Origin: Rotaria socialis
Taxonomy: Eukaryota; Rotifera; Eurotatoria; Philodinida; Philodinidae
Direction of reading: 5' to 3'
Length of the DNA stretch: 64,000 bases
NCBI GenBank assembly: GCA_905331475.1
Contig: CAJNYU010000013.1
Coordinates: 1 to 64,000 of the forward strand
The stretch's first letter is position 1. Each line of letters opens with the position of its first letter. Positions 34,267 through 47,952 of the stretch are shown here, piece by piece. Both the position numbers and the translations under genes were made by a program. The notes beneath the pieces are model-generated. The model saw only the letters and a list, made by a program, of their open reading frames with translations. It was not told the origin of the DNA and did not search any database.

Positions 34267-37200
34267 ATTTCTCACTTGAAATATAACATAAATAAAATGA
34301 TTTATTTAACCGATCTAGAATCGTAATGGAAGCCTGTCAAATGAACGTCGTGATCTATCACCAAGCCCATCACTATCTTCAATCGATTCAATGTGGCAAA
34401 ATCGAACACGTTCTTCGCCTTCATTTGATAATAATGATCTTATAAGTGACACATCTACCGCATCATCATTGAATACGATTACATCGTTAACTTCAATTCT
34501 ATCTGCACGCCAAAAAAGTCCTATTCGTGAATATATTTGTTCGCCGAGAACACGTTCATCGCTACATGAATATCAACAAAAAGATTTAAATCATATCGAT
34601 TGCAAAATTTTGTCACCAGTACTAAATACAAAGACCATTGCTGCTTCGTCGACTCCAATTTCCTCTTTGCCATCGTCATCCTTCCCTTCTCCATCATCAT
34701 CATCTACCGATTTCACATGGCCTAAAGGTCATGGTGAACCATCGTCATCACCATCTCCCGTAGAATCAACTTTAAATCAATGCACAGACTTTACTTTGCA
34801 AACACCAACAACTGATGCATCTCTAGATGACAGTGGTCATCCAACAACACCAACAACAGCAACGAAAGCGCATAGTCTAATGAATATGTCAATGTCGTCT
34901 AATCGTTATAATAATCAAACATATTCGTCGAATCCTATCATGACATCAATACCGCCAATGACAAATAGTAATGATGGATTAAGGCAACAACAAGAACAAA
35001 TAAAGTCGTAAGTGAATTTCACATTAACCTGTGTCTATGTTTACTTTTTCTCTTATGGAAATCTAATGGAGAAAAAAAAAGATATGACATTATAGTTTCA
35101 TGCGTTCATATAAATATAAGTATTTTCTTTTTACTATTTTTCTATAGCAGAATTGCTGGCGGTAGCTGTTTAAAATCACAAAACAAACCAAATAATAATA
35201 ATAACAATAAAACAAAGAAGTCTGTTCATTTCGATTGGCATTCGCCTAAAGAGATTCGATCAATATCACCATCAACACATTGTAATTATCGACCATCGGT
35301 CACAGTTACGTCTTCATCGTTGTCTATCGGGAATATTGACGGTGATAATGACATACAAACGAAGAAAAACTATGGTGAGAAAGCAGTAGAACAAGAAAAA
35401 GAAAAAATTGAAACAACGAGAAGGACAATCAACACTACTTCTCCATTGTCCACAAATACAATTCATCGTTCTTTTTCTCTCTCGCCATCACCATTTTTGA
35501 AAGAAGAGAATAACGATAGTCGAAGACACAGACAAGAAAATGTCGAGCATCTAAATTGCACTACTACTAGTAGTGGACGAGCAACAACTGCTGCTACTCA
35601 CCTTCATTACAACGCTAACGCCGCTACAGTCACTTTCAATGACGGCAATCAAAAAATCTTGCCAACAAAAGAGCCAAATGGCACGAACAGTTTTAATACA
35701 AGTATGAATGTCATTTTCTGTTGTTTTTTTTTCTTGATAAATAATCTACAATGAAATTATCTTTCATTATGCTTGTTAGATGGAAATAATTTAACCTATT
35801 CATCGCTTGATAAACAGATGCCTTTAAATAGTTTACTCGTTAAAACATCCACACTTAATCCATCAACAACAGCAACAAAAAAAACTTTTATGGGCACTGG
35901 CGGATTTTTTAGTTTTATTAATCGATCAAATAATAGTAATCAAAATAATTCATCATCGAATAATGAAAACAAACAATTAAAACGTACATCATCTACTCAA
36001 CAAAAATCTAAACAACATAAAGCAGATCCCAATAAACGTCTTAGTGCTGATATTGATACTCTTCGGTCTTCATCTTCAGTATCGGCAAGTAACCTATCGA
36101 AAGAAGATATCGAGAAGGTTACAAAGAATTACCACGCAGAACGACAATCGACGATAGACAACAATACTACTACTACTACCAATAGTCGTACTTCTAGTAA
36201 TACCAGTAAGTATATTCAAGAAGGCCAATAAAAGAGTTTACTATGATGACATGTTCGTGAGTAGGTGGAGAGTATCTCAAGGTTCTTTTCTTTTTCTGCT
36301 TCATATAATCGCCATTTAGATTCATCTATCCCGCTGTGTACAAATACTAAAATGAATAGAAGTTCAACATCAATGTCAATGAATCCTACGACGATAACCG
36401 TAAAATCTGACGAAGGAGATTCATTGAATAATGGTCTTCTATTTCAACCAAGTCACTCAATAGAAAGAGAACCATTCTTTCTTTCTCCATTAAAATCATT
36501 GCCGAATAATGATGAGTCGCCGTCGTCATCATCATCGATTGGTAAGATGATGCAAACATCGACACTTACCATTTCTAACCCTCCACAATATCATTATTAT
36601 CTATATCCACCACCACTATCGTCTTCATCATCGTCGTCGATACCAAAAAAGAATTTAACAACAAATCGTTCCGTGTCAAATGTTAGCATGAATAGTATTA
36701 GTACCAATTCAACATCATCAAATACGTCTTATGAATCTCAAACACATGATTCTGAGGATGATATAGTATCATATTCAATAAATAATCAAAGCAAATTTCA
36801 TCATATTAAATCAATTTCAAATACAAAGCCTGTTATACTTTCTGATTCAGTACAAGCATTTTGGCCACCACCATCTGCATTGAAAAATAGCCCTGAGCAA
36901 ATACTAATCTCATCCATTGCTGCACACGTAAGTTCATTAGAAGTACACGTGACCATTATTTTCTTGTTTGAATAAAATCATTCAATTCCTTTGCATTTCT
37001 AAACTTGTAATATAAACTCATCAAATCGAGATTTTTTTTAATGAGAAAATAGCACAGCTGTGAACATCTGTTCTTTTCAAATATACATAGTACGTAGAAA
37101 TTTTGTTTGTCCACTGTATTTAGAGCAAACATTCCAATTCAATCAAACACAAACAATCGGAATCGGTTCTAGCACAAAATAATGTTATTAGGTATGTGTC

Positions 37201-40200
37201 ACATATTCATTATGTTCTATAAATCGAGCAAACATTGCATACAAATGATTAGAAACCTTCCTTAACTTTCTTTTCCCCCTTTTTTTTCTATCGTGTACTG
37301 TTGTATATATAAAAAAGCAAAACGAGTATTTAATTCTAGTTCGACGACCTATAACAATGATTCATCATCGATAAGCAATCGTAATCAAACAGATGCTTTA
37401 CCACCTACAACATCATTATTGTTGAATAATAAGCAAGAAGCTCGAATTTATTCGGAGAAAAATTCATTCGCTAATGGATGCTTACGAATAGGTATGAGCT
37501 TTTTTTCTTTATTGATTTTCAGTTATTGTTTGATTTATGGCATGCTAATCGATATTATCAATGAATAATACTCGATAGGAATTCTATTTTACCTTCAGCA
37601 TATTTTCCTATTAGCAGCTATAAATAGGAAAAATGAGTTATTTTGTTTTTTTGTACTACAAGTTGAAAACAACAAAGAAAGTTAAGACACTATTTAAACC
37701 TCTAAAATTTCAGATGTATCACTTGACGATGCTCGTATTTTTATGAGTGAGCGCTTACCTTATCAAGTCCTCATGTTTCAATATTTTATTGTAAAAAAAT
37801 ATTTTCATAGTTCAAATAAATCGACTGTTTTCTGTCAGTGAATATTGATACCTATTCTATGAGATTATATAGTTTACCAAATATTGTGATAGTCAATATT
37901 TGATAAAATAACTTCATCATTAGCTGACGAAGTTTCGAATTCCGAGAGAAGAAACTAAATTTTGTTGTTTTCCTCATTTGTAAAATGATCTTTGCTTTTT
38001 TCCTTTCTCGTGCCATCGAGTTTTAATTAAAAAATAAAATGTGACTCATAAAATTGATGAAGAAAAGACAAAACATACCGTTTTTTTTCTTCTTTTTCTC
38101 TTCCATCGATGCTTTACTTCATTCAAGGGAAAAAAGGAATATTTACCTATGAAAAAAGCTTAAAAGGTACTGTTTTGTTTTCTTTCTCTTTGATATCTTA
38201 GTATTTAGTAAATCCACCGTATTCGTCATTTTTTTTCTCTTTTGTTACAAAAACTAAGTTATAGCTATAAAACAAAAAAAACGCCAGAGAAACTGATACG
38301 AAAGAAACAAATATGTTTATCACTTTCATTTTATCGCCTTAATAAATATGTTTCTTAACCAATAAACTTGTTCTTTTATTTTATTTTATTTTACATATGT
38401 CTGCGTTTGATAGATAGATATAAGAATGTTAGGACATTTCTTGTTTGTTGTTTTATTTTGATTTATTCAAAAAAAAAATTAAATTCTTCTCTTTAGCAGC
38501 TGACACTTCTCTTGAAGATACTCAAGCATCCTATAGTGAACGTTTGCGTGAAAAATCTCGTTCAATAAAAACAACAAATCAACTATTAGCAATGGATATT
38601 AACAATTCATTATCTCGATCACGATCAAAAGATTTGCTCGATAATCAATTCGAAAATGCTAATTCATCGAATAGAACTATTTTACGACCAAAATCAGTTA
38701 GTCAAGTACGTGTACAAGCACTACTTTCACCTATTCGTCAAGAAACAGCGGAGGATTTCCAATCGAAACGACAATTTTTTGAAAATCGTACTTATGCAGA
38801 TTATACTCCAACATCGACAAATAATAAAACTTATACGATATTGCCTACAAATCCAACAGTGAACAACAATAATTATCAAAATTACGTAACAAAGTAAGAA
38901 AAATATTTTGTCTAGTTTCTACTAATCCTATTGAAACCTTCATTTGACGATATAGAGTTCTCTGAGTATTATATTTATATGTAAGGTTTTTGATATGACG
39001 CAAATTCGAGAAGAATTTATATGATCTAATCATGTCATTGGATAAGTGATGCTCACAACGCAATAGAAGGAGATTCCTATATGAATGAGTTCATTTTGTG
39101 AAAATCTCTGGTTACAAAAAGATTAGAAACTTTGTAAGTTTAATTTACAATTTATTTATAAATACAAATTATTGGAACAATTTGTTCTTGTATTAACCGA
39201 GACGACTGATTAGATTTCTTTTTTTCTTTTTAGTTAAAACGGCTTCTGAAAGATGAGAATTTTTCTTCTTCGTAAATAAATCGATTTCTCGTTTTGCTTG
39301 TTTTTCAATCAGCCAAAGAAAATTAAATTTGCCGTTTATTTTCATATTAGAGGATATGTAATTGTAAAGAACATATCCATTATTGGACAAAGTAGAACCG
39401 ATCAGCTGTTCTATTACAAAGAGAATAATATATTATTATTTTCACATTATCATGAGACGCTCACTGCGTCAGATGTTTCTTTTTCCTATTAATTTTGAAT
39501 ACAGAATTACACAGCTAATATGCAGATGACAAATAGATTTTTATTGAATGTTTTGAGTATTTGTGTCAACATTTCAAAATGACAACTTCATCTAAATAAC
39601 AGCAACATAGATCTGACAATGTCATTATCAAGTGTTTCTTTTTTATTTGAATCGGTCAACTAGAGTTTTTTATTTTATTAATCAATTCAAGTATCAGTTG
39701 CATTTTATTTTCTTTTTACGGCTATTACAATTCATGTTTCTTCATTCTCGATTCAATACAGATTTAGGTTGTCAAAAAAATTTATAACTTAGTTTAAATT
39801 GAAGCAAAACGATAATAATCGTATTATTATTGTGAAGGGAGACTTCGTGTTGTTATCTCAAATCTTGTGTTTGTCTTTAAGAAATAAACTGCATTTTTTA
39901 TGAGGAAATCAAATGTTAATTATTACTGATAGCATTTTTATGGGCTTGCCATCGTGCGCTGTTTGATATTGATAGCTTAGGTCTAAGTTACGAAGTTACT
40001 CCGTTATCAGCCATTTGCTTGTCTGCTATAAGTATTATTCTATTTCTAATGACGAAGATAAATTATTCACGTGCAAAGTGGAAGAGAACGTATATGCCGA
40101 CGACGAGCTTAACAGCCAAACGGTAGAGGCTACACATGTAGGATGAGGTCACAGGAAATTAGAAGAATCCTTCAGAACTACAAAAGTTTATCATACTTAT

Positions 40201-42819
40201 CTTTTTCTGATTGTCCTGTATGTTGATTACAGCTGTATATTGTGTTCCTATACTAATCTAACTAGAATGTTATATTGATCTAGCGAATACAATCAATGCT
40301 TCTAAATATAGACTTTAACAATTATATTTTTGATTGTTTTTGACACGAACGGTATTGTTTTCGCTATTCGTATTCGTATTATGATGTTTACCTGAAGCAT
40401 TTTGTGTATAGTGAAAAAATTAATTTTGACTCAAAATTAGAAATCGAATATTTTTCCAAATCTCCTAGAAGAATTAAAAACAGTTAAAAATACACACGAA
40501 TAAATAGAATCAGAAAAATCTACTTATACATATATAGTATTTTATACAAACTGTAAAATAAATATATCAATATTGTTAGTTAGGATTATAATCAAATCAG
40601 TAGAATTTATAAATCGAAATATTAAATATAGGAAGAAAAACAATAAACAGTATTTCAATTTTCTTCAGCAAGTTCATATAGTTTAGTTAAAAACAATTGT
40701 TTTTCCCACGATTGTCGCATGGCTGATGATGTGGTAGTTGTCGATGTTATATTAGTCATATTAGTTGTATTGCCAGATGTTGTTGAATCAGTTGATGTTA
40801 ACGTTGTTGCTGTTGTTGTTGTCAAAGCAATAGGATAGGGTTTAATAAGAACGAATATTAAATAAATTAATGCTTGTAAAAATAAGATACATATCGTTAA
40901 ATTAACAAACCAAAGTTTTTCAGCTAGAAGAATTCGTCGTTTAAAAAATAGATAAATACATACAACAAAAAATATTGATGAAACTAAACTAATTATAATA
41001 ATATAAAATTTTTTTTCATCATGAGCCTTTACAATTGCACATATGATTGATCCTAAACACACTAAGCCGGAAACAAAAAGAAATAAACGTGTATAACGTT
41101 CGTATACGGGACTGACATCGTAATACAGAGGATCACTTGCAGCATTTGAGTTAGACATGACTAAAAGAATGGCGCACGTGAAATGTGTTATCTCATGTTT
41201 ATCATTTTTGTTAAAAAAGATATTTACAAAAATGATTTTGTCATGTAGCCAACAAGCTTCTCCTGACTCAATGATAAGAACAACAAAATATTTTGATAGT
41301 TTCTCAAATCAAGTACCAGTCCAACCCAATATGTATAAAAAACCAGTCCGAGTCGTTAAAGCAGTACAACGTTCAGCGCAAACGCCACCGATAAACGAAT
41401 TGAAAAGTTCGCTGCCAACAAAAATGAATTCTGAAAATGATTTAAGAAAGGTTCTCTCGCCGAATTCAAATGTATCTAATATAAACAAGGAACAACACCG
41501 TAGTTCTGATTATATTAGAAATTTGTTTCCCATACCTGATCATCTTAAACGACATCGTTCAAGACAAAATTCAGCAAACAATAATGCCAATGATATGCAG
41601 AAAAGCTCGAATGATAATATTCGACAAACGGTAATAAAATTAAAACTTAATTTAAATAAAATATCATTGTGAATTTGTTTTCAGCAGGAAGATTTACTGT
41701 TAAATTTGAGAAGAACTTTAGATATGTTACAAACAAATCAAAGAATAGTCAAGGATGAAACTGAAATAAATGCAATCCTTGGTACAAAAGTATGAATAGA
41801 AAAAACAACAAGAGAACAGAAAGATTCTATTGATTTTTTATTTATGCATTTTTTAGTTAATTAATCTACTCGAAGCAAAAGCTGAATTAAATGAAATCGA
41901 AAAAGTCAAATTACATATCAGTGAAATTGATACAATTACATCAATTCTTCTCAAACTTAGTTGTCGATTAGCTAAAGTCGAGAATGATTTATTGATGATT
42001 ACAAATGATAACGCTCAGACAAAGGTAAATTCTATAAGGATGCATTTATTTTTGCTTTTAAATTTTCAAGAAGAAAAAATGAATCAATACACTAAGACGA
42101 CAAGGCTGCATCTTTTTTTTTTCTTTTTACTGAAGACAGAAATATTTATCTAATGACAGTTATACCGTTAAGAAAAACACTTGTACAAGAGTCGGAATTA
42201 TTTTATGAGCTTTTCTATTTACTATTCGAAATCTAAACAAATTTTTGTCATGCAAAACTTCCAAACTGGTCCAACTATGCTAGTTGATCTTTCACTAGGT
42301 TGACAGTCAAAACGTGACTAAAACGAACTTAACTTCAGAATCAAACAAGCTGCCGCACTTGATAGTATTCTCTTATATTTATTCAGTACGATGTTTATTC
42401 ATTTCATTTCATTGCAGGCAAGTTTACTGGAACGACGTGAAAAAATTCAACAAAAACATGATGAAGCAAAATCATTAAAAGATGGTATTGATCGTCGTAG
42501 TCGTTTAGTAACAAATATTCTTCGAAAATACTTTTCTGATGAACAATATGATGAGTATGATCATTTCATACGAATGAAATCAGCATTATTAATTGATACA
42601 AAAGATATTGAAGAAAATACTGCATTTATTCAAAAACAAATCGATATTTTACTTAACCCATCATCATCATCAGTTGTAAATAATCAACAATATTCATCAA
42701 CATCATCAATATCTCTTTTTGAAACTTTGCCGCGATCAAATTCAATAAGTTCATCAGCATCACATAAAATCGATAATTTACAAACAAACTATTTTAATTC
42801 TATATCGGCCACGGCCTAG
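33647..42819 (+). CDS. Shroom-like actin/Rho-kinase-binding protein with C-terminal ASD2 (12 exons)
   Basis: Exons 33647-34117, 34319-35007, 35148-35701, 35780-36205, 36320-36927, 37124-37191, 37340-37491, 38497-38893, 41249-41630, 41685-41789, 41857-42024 and 42418-42819 all join in phase (1473 residues). The last four exons encode an ASD2 domain: EDLLLNLRRTLDMLQ, INAILGT, ITSILLKLSCRLAKVENDLL and LLERREKIQQKHDEAKSLKD, then IDRRSRLVTNILRKYFSDEQ and FIRMKSALLI. In animals this helical domain binds Rho kinase and drives apical constriction. The middle is long and Ser/Asn/Thr-rich, probably disordered, as in other Shrooms. No PDZ domain was found before ATG 33647; an upstream exon may have been missed. 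An AATAAA lies at 43040-43045. Confidence 0.85.
34236..34262. repeat. (CT)n microsatellite in Shroom intron 1
   Basis: About 13 CT units followed by CAG. It mimics a splice acceptor, but the phase-correct acceptor lies at 34318. Confidence 0.8.
37720..37842 (+). other. Possible alternative terminal exon of the Shroom gene
   Basis: After AAATTTCAG, a frame in the right phase to follow exon 7 encodes DVSLDDARIFMSERLPYQ and stops 24 residues later. Its start resembles the normal exon 8 (DTSLEDTQASYSERL), suggesting an old exon duplication. If used, it would give a short protein without ASD2. There is no good downstream donor, so it would be terminal. Confidence 0.35.
40655..41158 (-). CDS. Three-transmembrane hypothetical protein nested antisense in a Shroom intron
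   Basis: A single exon encodes 167 residues on the minus strand, inside the Shroom intron 38894-41248. Hydrophobic segments at about residues 25-43, 51-72 and 82-105 are separated by short charged loops (KAHDEKK, KRRILLAEK), followed by a Thr/Ser-rich stretch with Asn-glycosylation-type motifs (about 112-150) and a charged tail. I do not recognise the family. Its ATG lies 90 bp from Shroom exon 9. The uninterrupted frame, clean topology and own start support a real gene. Confidence 0.6.
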   Translation of the reverse strand: MSNSNAASDPLYYDVSPVYERYTRLFLFVSGLVCLGSIICAIVKAHDEKKFYIIIISLVSSIFFVVCIYLFFKRRILLAEKLWFVNLTICILFLQALIYLIFVLIKPYPIALTTTTATTLTSTDSTTSGNTTNMTNITSTTTTSSAMRQSWEKQLFLTKLYELAEEN

Positions 42820-45800
42820 TCAGTCGTCTTTTTATTTCTCTTTTACTCAATACATATTTATTTTTTAAAATATTATTCAAACATCAAACTATGTTTTTTT
42901 TTCTTTTTTTCGCGTGAGAGAGAGAGAGAGAGTGAGAGCAAACATATATAAATATAGTGAACAATTTGTATTTGTATTGTTTTTGTTCTTTTTTTTTGTT
43001 TTCGATATTGACCGGTTTTCTTTATAGATGTTGTGCGTAAATAAAATTCATGGATTTTAATATGGGATGCGAATTAAGACGTTTTATATCGGTATAACCA
43101 TTGTTTTCATTCAGTGATAATAGTTAAAAAAATTTAGAAGATAATTAATGGAGATAGTTGATGATCCGCTATGAAAATTAATGAAATATGTCTTGTCATT
43201 AAGTAAATAGATACAGGATAGCTATACATGCTAGCCTAATCGTAACAAATATTACTCAAAATATGATGGTTCGATTCTAGGCAGCAGAAAGAAACTCGAA
43301 TATATTAACAAGACTATACAATATGTGTGTCATATCCATGTAACTCTTTGTTTAGAAAAGACTGAATGAACTTTATTGTTGTTGACAAAAGTTATCAAGA
43401 CATCTCTGTTTATGATCGCATTGCCATTTTTTGATTATAATGACTAACGAGCGAACCTCCTGAGACTTCCTTCCGATTTAAGTGACTTTTGTTTACGGAT
43501 ATGGCATTTTATTCTATTAAAAAATCTATTGTTGAGGCTTGGGTGACCTGTGCAATTCATAATTTATCTCTTTGTCAGACATCTATATAGAACTTAAAAT
43601 ATTTCCTTATTGAAACGACTGACTTTTGAAGGTCTCATATATAACCGTGTATGCGCGTGTGCGTGAAGAGTTGAAAGGCTTCATATCTCTTGAGTTATAA
43701 GATTAACCATAATAGAGGCAAATATCGTGAAGAGTTTTTTCTTCATAGCGTTCATAGTTTAAACATATTCACTCATTCAAATTCGAATATATTTATTTAA
43801 GCTATTGCATGTGTGATCTTCAAATGGAAATGAGTTTTATTGCATAACGAATTTTATCTAAAAATTTCCAGTCCTACAGAGGTCTCTGGTAAAAATTGAT
43901 AGTAAAACATCAATTTTACTTTTCAATACACTATAATGTAGTATCTAAAGATAAAAAATATGATTTGAAATAGTTTAAGTGAAAACATGTCAAGATATTC
44001 TTTCACAAAACATTATTGATCGTTTCGCTTCTTCGAATAATCCAATAAAGAAGCGCATTAAATCATTTTCAACCGATGATAATCATATCTGTCAAATATT
44101 CCAACGAATAGAATGCATACTAAACTATTTGTTAGTCTGAAGTAGTTGGTACTGATTAAAATGAATAAATCAAATGTTAATTTCAGATTTATCTACATAA
44201 TTAAATCAACTGAAATATCTTCAATATAGAAACAAAGTTCCGATTGAAGAATTGGAGAGAAGCCAAAGTAGAATTTGAACTTTCGATATTTAAATAATAT
44301 CATTTAATATCAATTATTTCTGCAAATAACAAAAAAGAAACTTGCATTTAATTATAGAAGAAAAACAAATTTATCTTTATGTCAAACACTTAAGTTAAAT
44401 CTTCTTTGCATTTATTTTGAATAAATTATTCTTTAAGGCGATATTCATTTTATTCGTAAGTAAACGAAATAAATAGACTAAAGAATGATGACTGAGAATT
44501 TGATATAGCTATATATGTTTCGAACCACAAAGAAAAATGAGAATAAGCACCGCATTAATTCTATTGAAAACATTAGTTCAATGCTTAGAAGAAGAATAAA
44601 CTTATAATGGAATAACAAGAACCATGTTTAGTTTTTAGTTAGCAATCTTTATTTCTGTTAGACAAAATACTATTGAGATTAACCAATGACGACTTCCTGA
44701 ATAACCATCAATCAATCATTACGTGCAGAATATTCAATGCATAGATTTGCTTGAGTTAATCATCAAACAAATGAGGTAGAAAATACCATTTGACTTGCCG
44801 ACTGAATATAATCATCAAACAATCATTCATGAATATTTATTTTAATATTTCATTCTTTAGTACTCATTAAAAGTCCATTACCAAACTGTATAGAATATCT
44901 TAAATAAAAGAACGCATTTTGAAAGTGTTAAAATTCAAAGTTGATACGAGATATTGTTTGTCAAAACTAATAAGCTTTATCATCCACTAATCGCCTTCTT
45001 AATTGTCGACATAAGATGTTGAAATTAGATAACACATAATCTATTGACATTCATAGAGTTCAAAATTTTACAACATATAAAGTTCTGATATTATCAAATG
45101 AAAGATGATAATCGATGACATTTGTTCAGCAAAATATATAAATAATAAACTTTTATTTGCCAATCAAGCAGATGTGAACTGTTGAGTCGATATCACTTGT
45201 AAAACTCCATCTGTCTTTTCTTTTGGTTGCTGTCAATAGAACAAAAAAAGAAAAAGAAGAGAAGCAAAAAACTCATCAACATTAATATTTCTTTCAAGTC
45301 GATCAACAGAATATCATTTGATGCATTGTTTTTCTTTATATAAACTATTATAATATGTTCGCATGCTTTGAACTATTCCATTTCTTGAGTAAATCAAGAT
45401 CAAAAAAAGGAAAATTTGATCACGAACATCATACACATTACAAGAAAATGGATAAATTTCATGTTAACAAATCTATCGCGTTTTAATGACAAAACAAAAG
45501 GAAGCGTGCTTCCTGTAGGTATGAACTAAATGGAAAATATAATTCTAGAATTGCATAAATATATCCTTCCGGCAGATAGACTATCGTAGATTCTTGATTG
45601 ATACTTCCGTAGAATTCTATTAGCAACAAACGTTTTTTAATTGTACCTATAGTTCACATATTCGTTTGATTTTTTTTTTCGTTGGTTGAGCTCTTTTTTT
45701 TTTGTTAGTGTCATACTGTGACCGACGAAAAGTATATAGGCGATATCCCGACAAAGGACCACTCCCTTCGTGAGTGCCAATGTGTATGTGTTTGATGATG

Positions 45801-47555
45801 GTGTCAAATATGCAAATATGAATTAATTCTCTCTTTTATGCTCATGATCGGGCGATTGTATAGCATACCGATTTCTTTGCATATATCAGTATAATTTAAA
45901 CGAGCGTCATTCAGTTTTCGATAAGATCTAATCATTAAAAAAAAAGCTCGCCTATCTCAACCGGGGTTTCATATATATATATATATATATATAGTATCAA
46001 AATTATTGCATTTCTATTGATATAGGCACAGATTTCGAAGGTGATTGATGGTATATTAAACCCACAAGTGAATTCAAACAGCTATTTGTTTTCTAGTTGA
46101 CAGCTGGCGTCATGTAGAAAAGTGGAATTATTAAACAATTGACATGTAAAGTAGTTGGGAGTGGATTAAGAATTTGTGACCAGCTTGATGAGAATATATA
46201 TGCAATATAGAAGAGAAAGTAGAGAATTTTAATTTATACATGCTATATACATATCAATAGATGACAAAACTAATAATGCCAATAGTAATGGGCTTATAGA
46301 ATCTTATATTTTGTCGTGATATTCGATAGATGATGCTCTTTAATACATATGTTAAATGAGTATAAAGAAAACGAAATCCCCGATTTCCACTTTATTTTTT
46401 TTTATTGTCAATGTGATCTCTATTTGATTTACTGTTCGCCAATTGAAACTTAATCAAGAGAAAGAAAAATCTCATTTCCAACTGTTTACCTAAATCATTA
46501 ATATAATTTCTTCGAGCATATTGACAAAAAACGAATAAATTGTCAAGATAATTCTGTCAATAGTCTACTTCTCGTCGGTTTCTTTTTTATGATTGTAACT
46601 ATATTAATAAAAATAAAGAAGCACAATTCGAGGCATGTATAAGAGAGAGGGGTGAAGGAGTACTCTTTTTTCTTTCTTCTTCTTTTTCTTTTTCTTTTTC
46701 TTCTTCTTCTTCTCTCAGTCAATCAGTAATTAACCTGTATATTAATGACAAGTGGTGTGTTTGTTACCTACGAATGTATATGTCTATTTTCAAAGAGAAT
46801 CATTAGTAAACAGACATGATGAATTTGATACGAATACTATGATTAATTGAATAGCAAGTCAGCACGTAGTTGCTGCGTGAATTCATTTGTAATATAAAAG
46901 AACTCATATTATTGAGAAAAACGAATGTCTGTCATTATTTATAAGGATAGAACAAACAACGAGCAATGTTTATAGATTAATTCGAGAATGTATTAATGTT
47001 TTTAGTTGTCTATTACAATAACCAGCTGACAAGATCAATTTGTTCTTTGTCAAAAATCGTGTTTAATATCAGCTGCAATTGTTCTCGTCGTCTGTCATTT
47101 TGTATCAAGAGAGTGATAATGAGTTTTTCTCTTTTTTTTTGTCTATCAATTGAAACATATCGACTATATGGAAAATAGGAATGCAACAAAGGGGAAAAGG
47201 AGGCTCGCTTTTTTTTGCATTGTATTTTAATGATGAACACTTCACGACACATGTGTGATCGATAGCCGAGGGCTTTGGTTCATCCTATGTAACATGCATG
47301 CATACAATCGAGAAATCTTTTATGCCGAATTCACATCATTATCGCGAACAGCATATACCACCCCAAGCACTGAATGACACACGAGAAGTAGAGAGAAAAA
47401 GAGATTTCTTTCATTTTTCTTCGTGTTCTTCTCTTATTCTTTTTTATTATCAGATGAAGTTGTCAAAAGCCGACCAATCATTCGATATGACAAGCAGCTG
47501 TTTTTCTCTTTTGCCTAGCGAGTAAACAGAATGGAAAAAGAACGAGCCCGGTCGG
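42820..47555. other. Gene-free region of ~4.7 kb between Shroom and the DDIT4-like gene
   Basis: AT-rich, without a supported gene on either strand. It contains the Shroom 3'UTR and poly(A) signal, a (GA)n run near 42916-42932, a (TA)n run at about 45971-45993 and a pure pyrimidine tract at about 46668-46719. Its size makes it a candidate for distal regulatory sequence. Confidence 0.45.
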
Positions 47556-47944
47556 TATATATATTTATATATGGTTTGTACTTCTTCGGTTTCATCAACA
47601 ATCAGCTGTGCTGAGCGAGAACACAGACGAAGAAAAAAAGAGAAACTTCATATAGCCATCATACGGCAAGAGAAAAAAGAGAGAGAGAGAAACAGAGAAT
47701 AGAAGAAAAAACGAGAGAAAAAGAGTAACGGCTCCCTACAATGCATTTCTAGTTCAGAGCGAGTGTGAGACGGCGACGACGACACTCTATCATACAACTC
47801 AACATCATTTTTCGGTGACATTCATACAGATAAGAGGTAACTTCATCAAATACTTTTCTCTTTTCATCGACGATGATAAACTCTTCTCTTATCGCTAAAA
47901 TAGAAAACAAAACATACCTATAAAAATATCTGTAAAAATTTTAG
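47556..47944 (+). promoter_or_regulatory. Core promoter and spliced 5'UTR of the DDIT4-like gene
   Basis: A strong TATA-like run (TATATATATTTATATATGG) starts at 47556. A purine-rich leader follows. A likely 5'UTR intron starts at GTAACT (about 47837) and ends at AAAAATTTTAG (47944), 8 bp before the ATG at 47953. No hypoxia- or heat-shock element could be identified with confidence. Confidence 0.5.
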
Positions 47945-47952
47945 ATTGAATA

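Noticed and set aside
43255..43290. GGTTCGATTCTAGGC resembles a tRNA T-arm/B box
   Set aside because: The flanking bases do not pair as a T-stem, and no A box, anticodon arm or acceptor stem fits.
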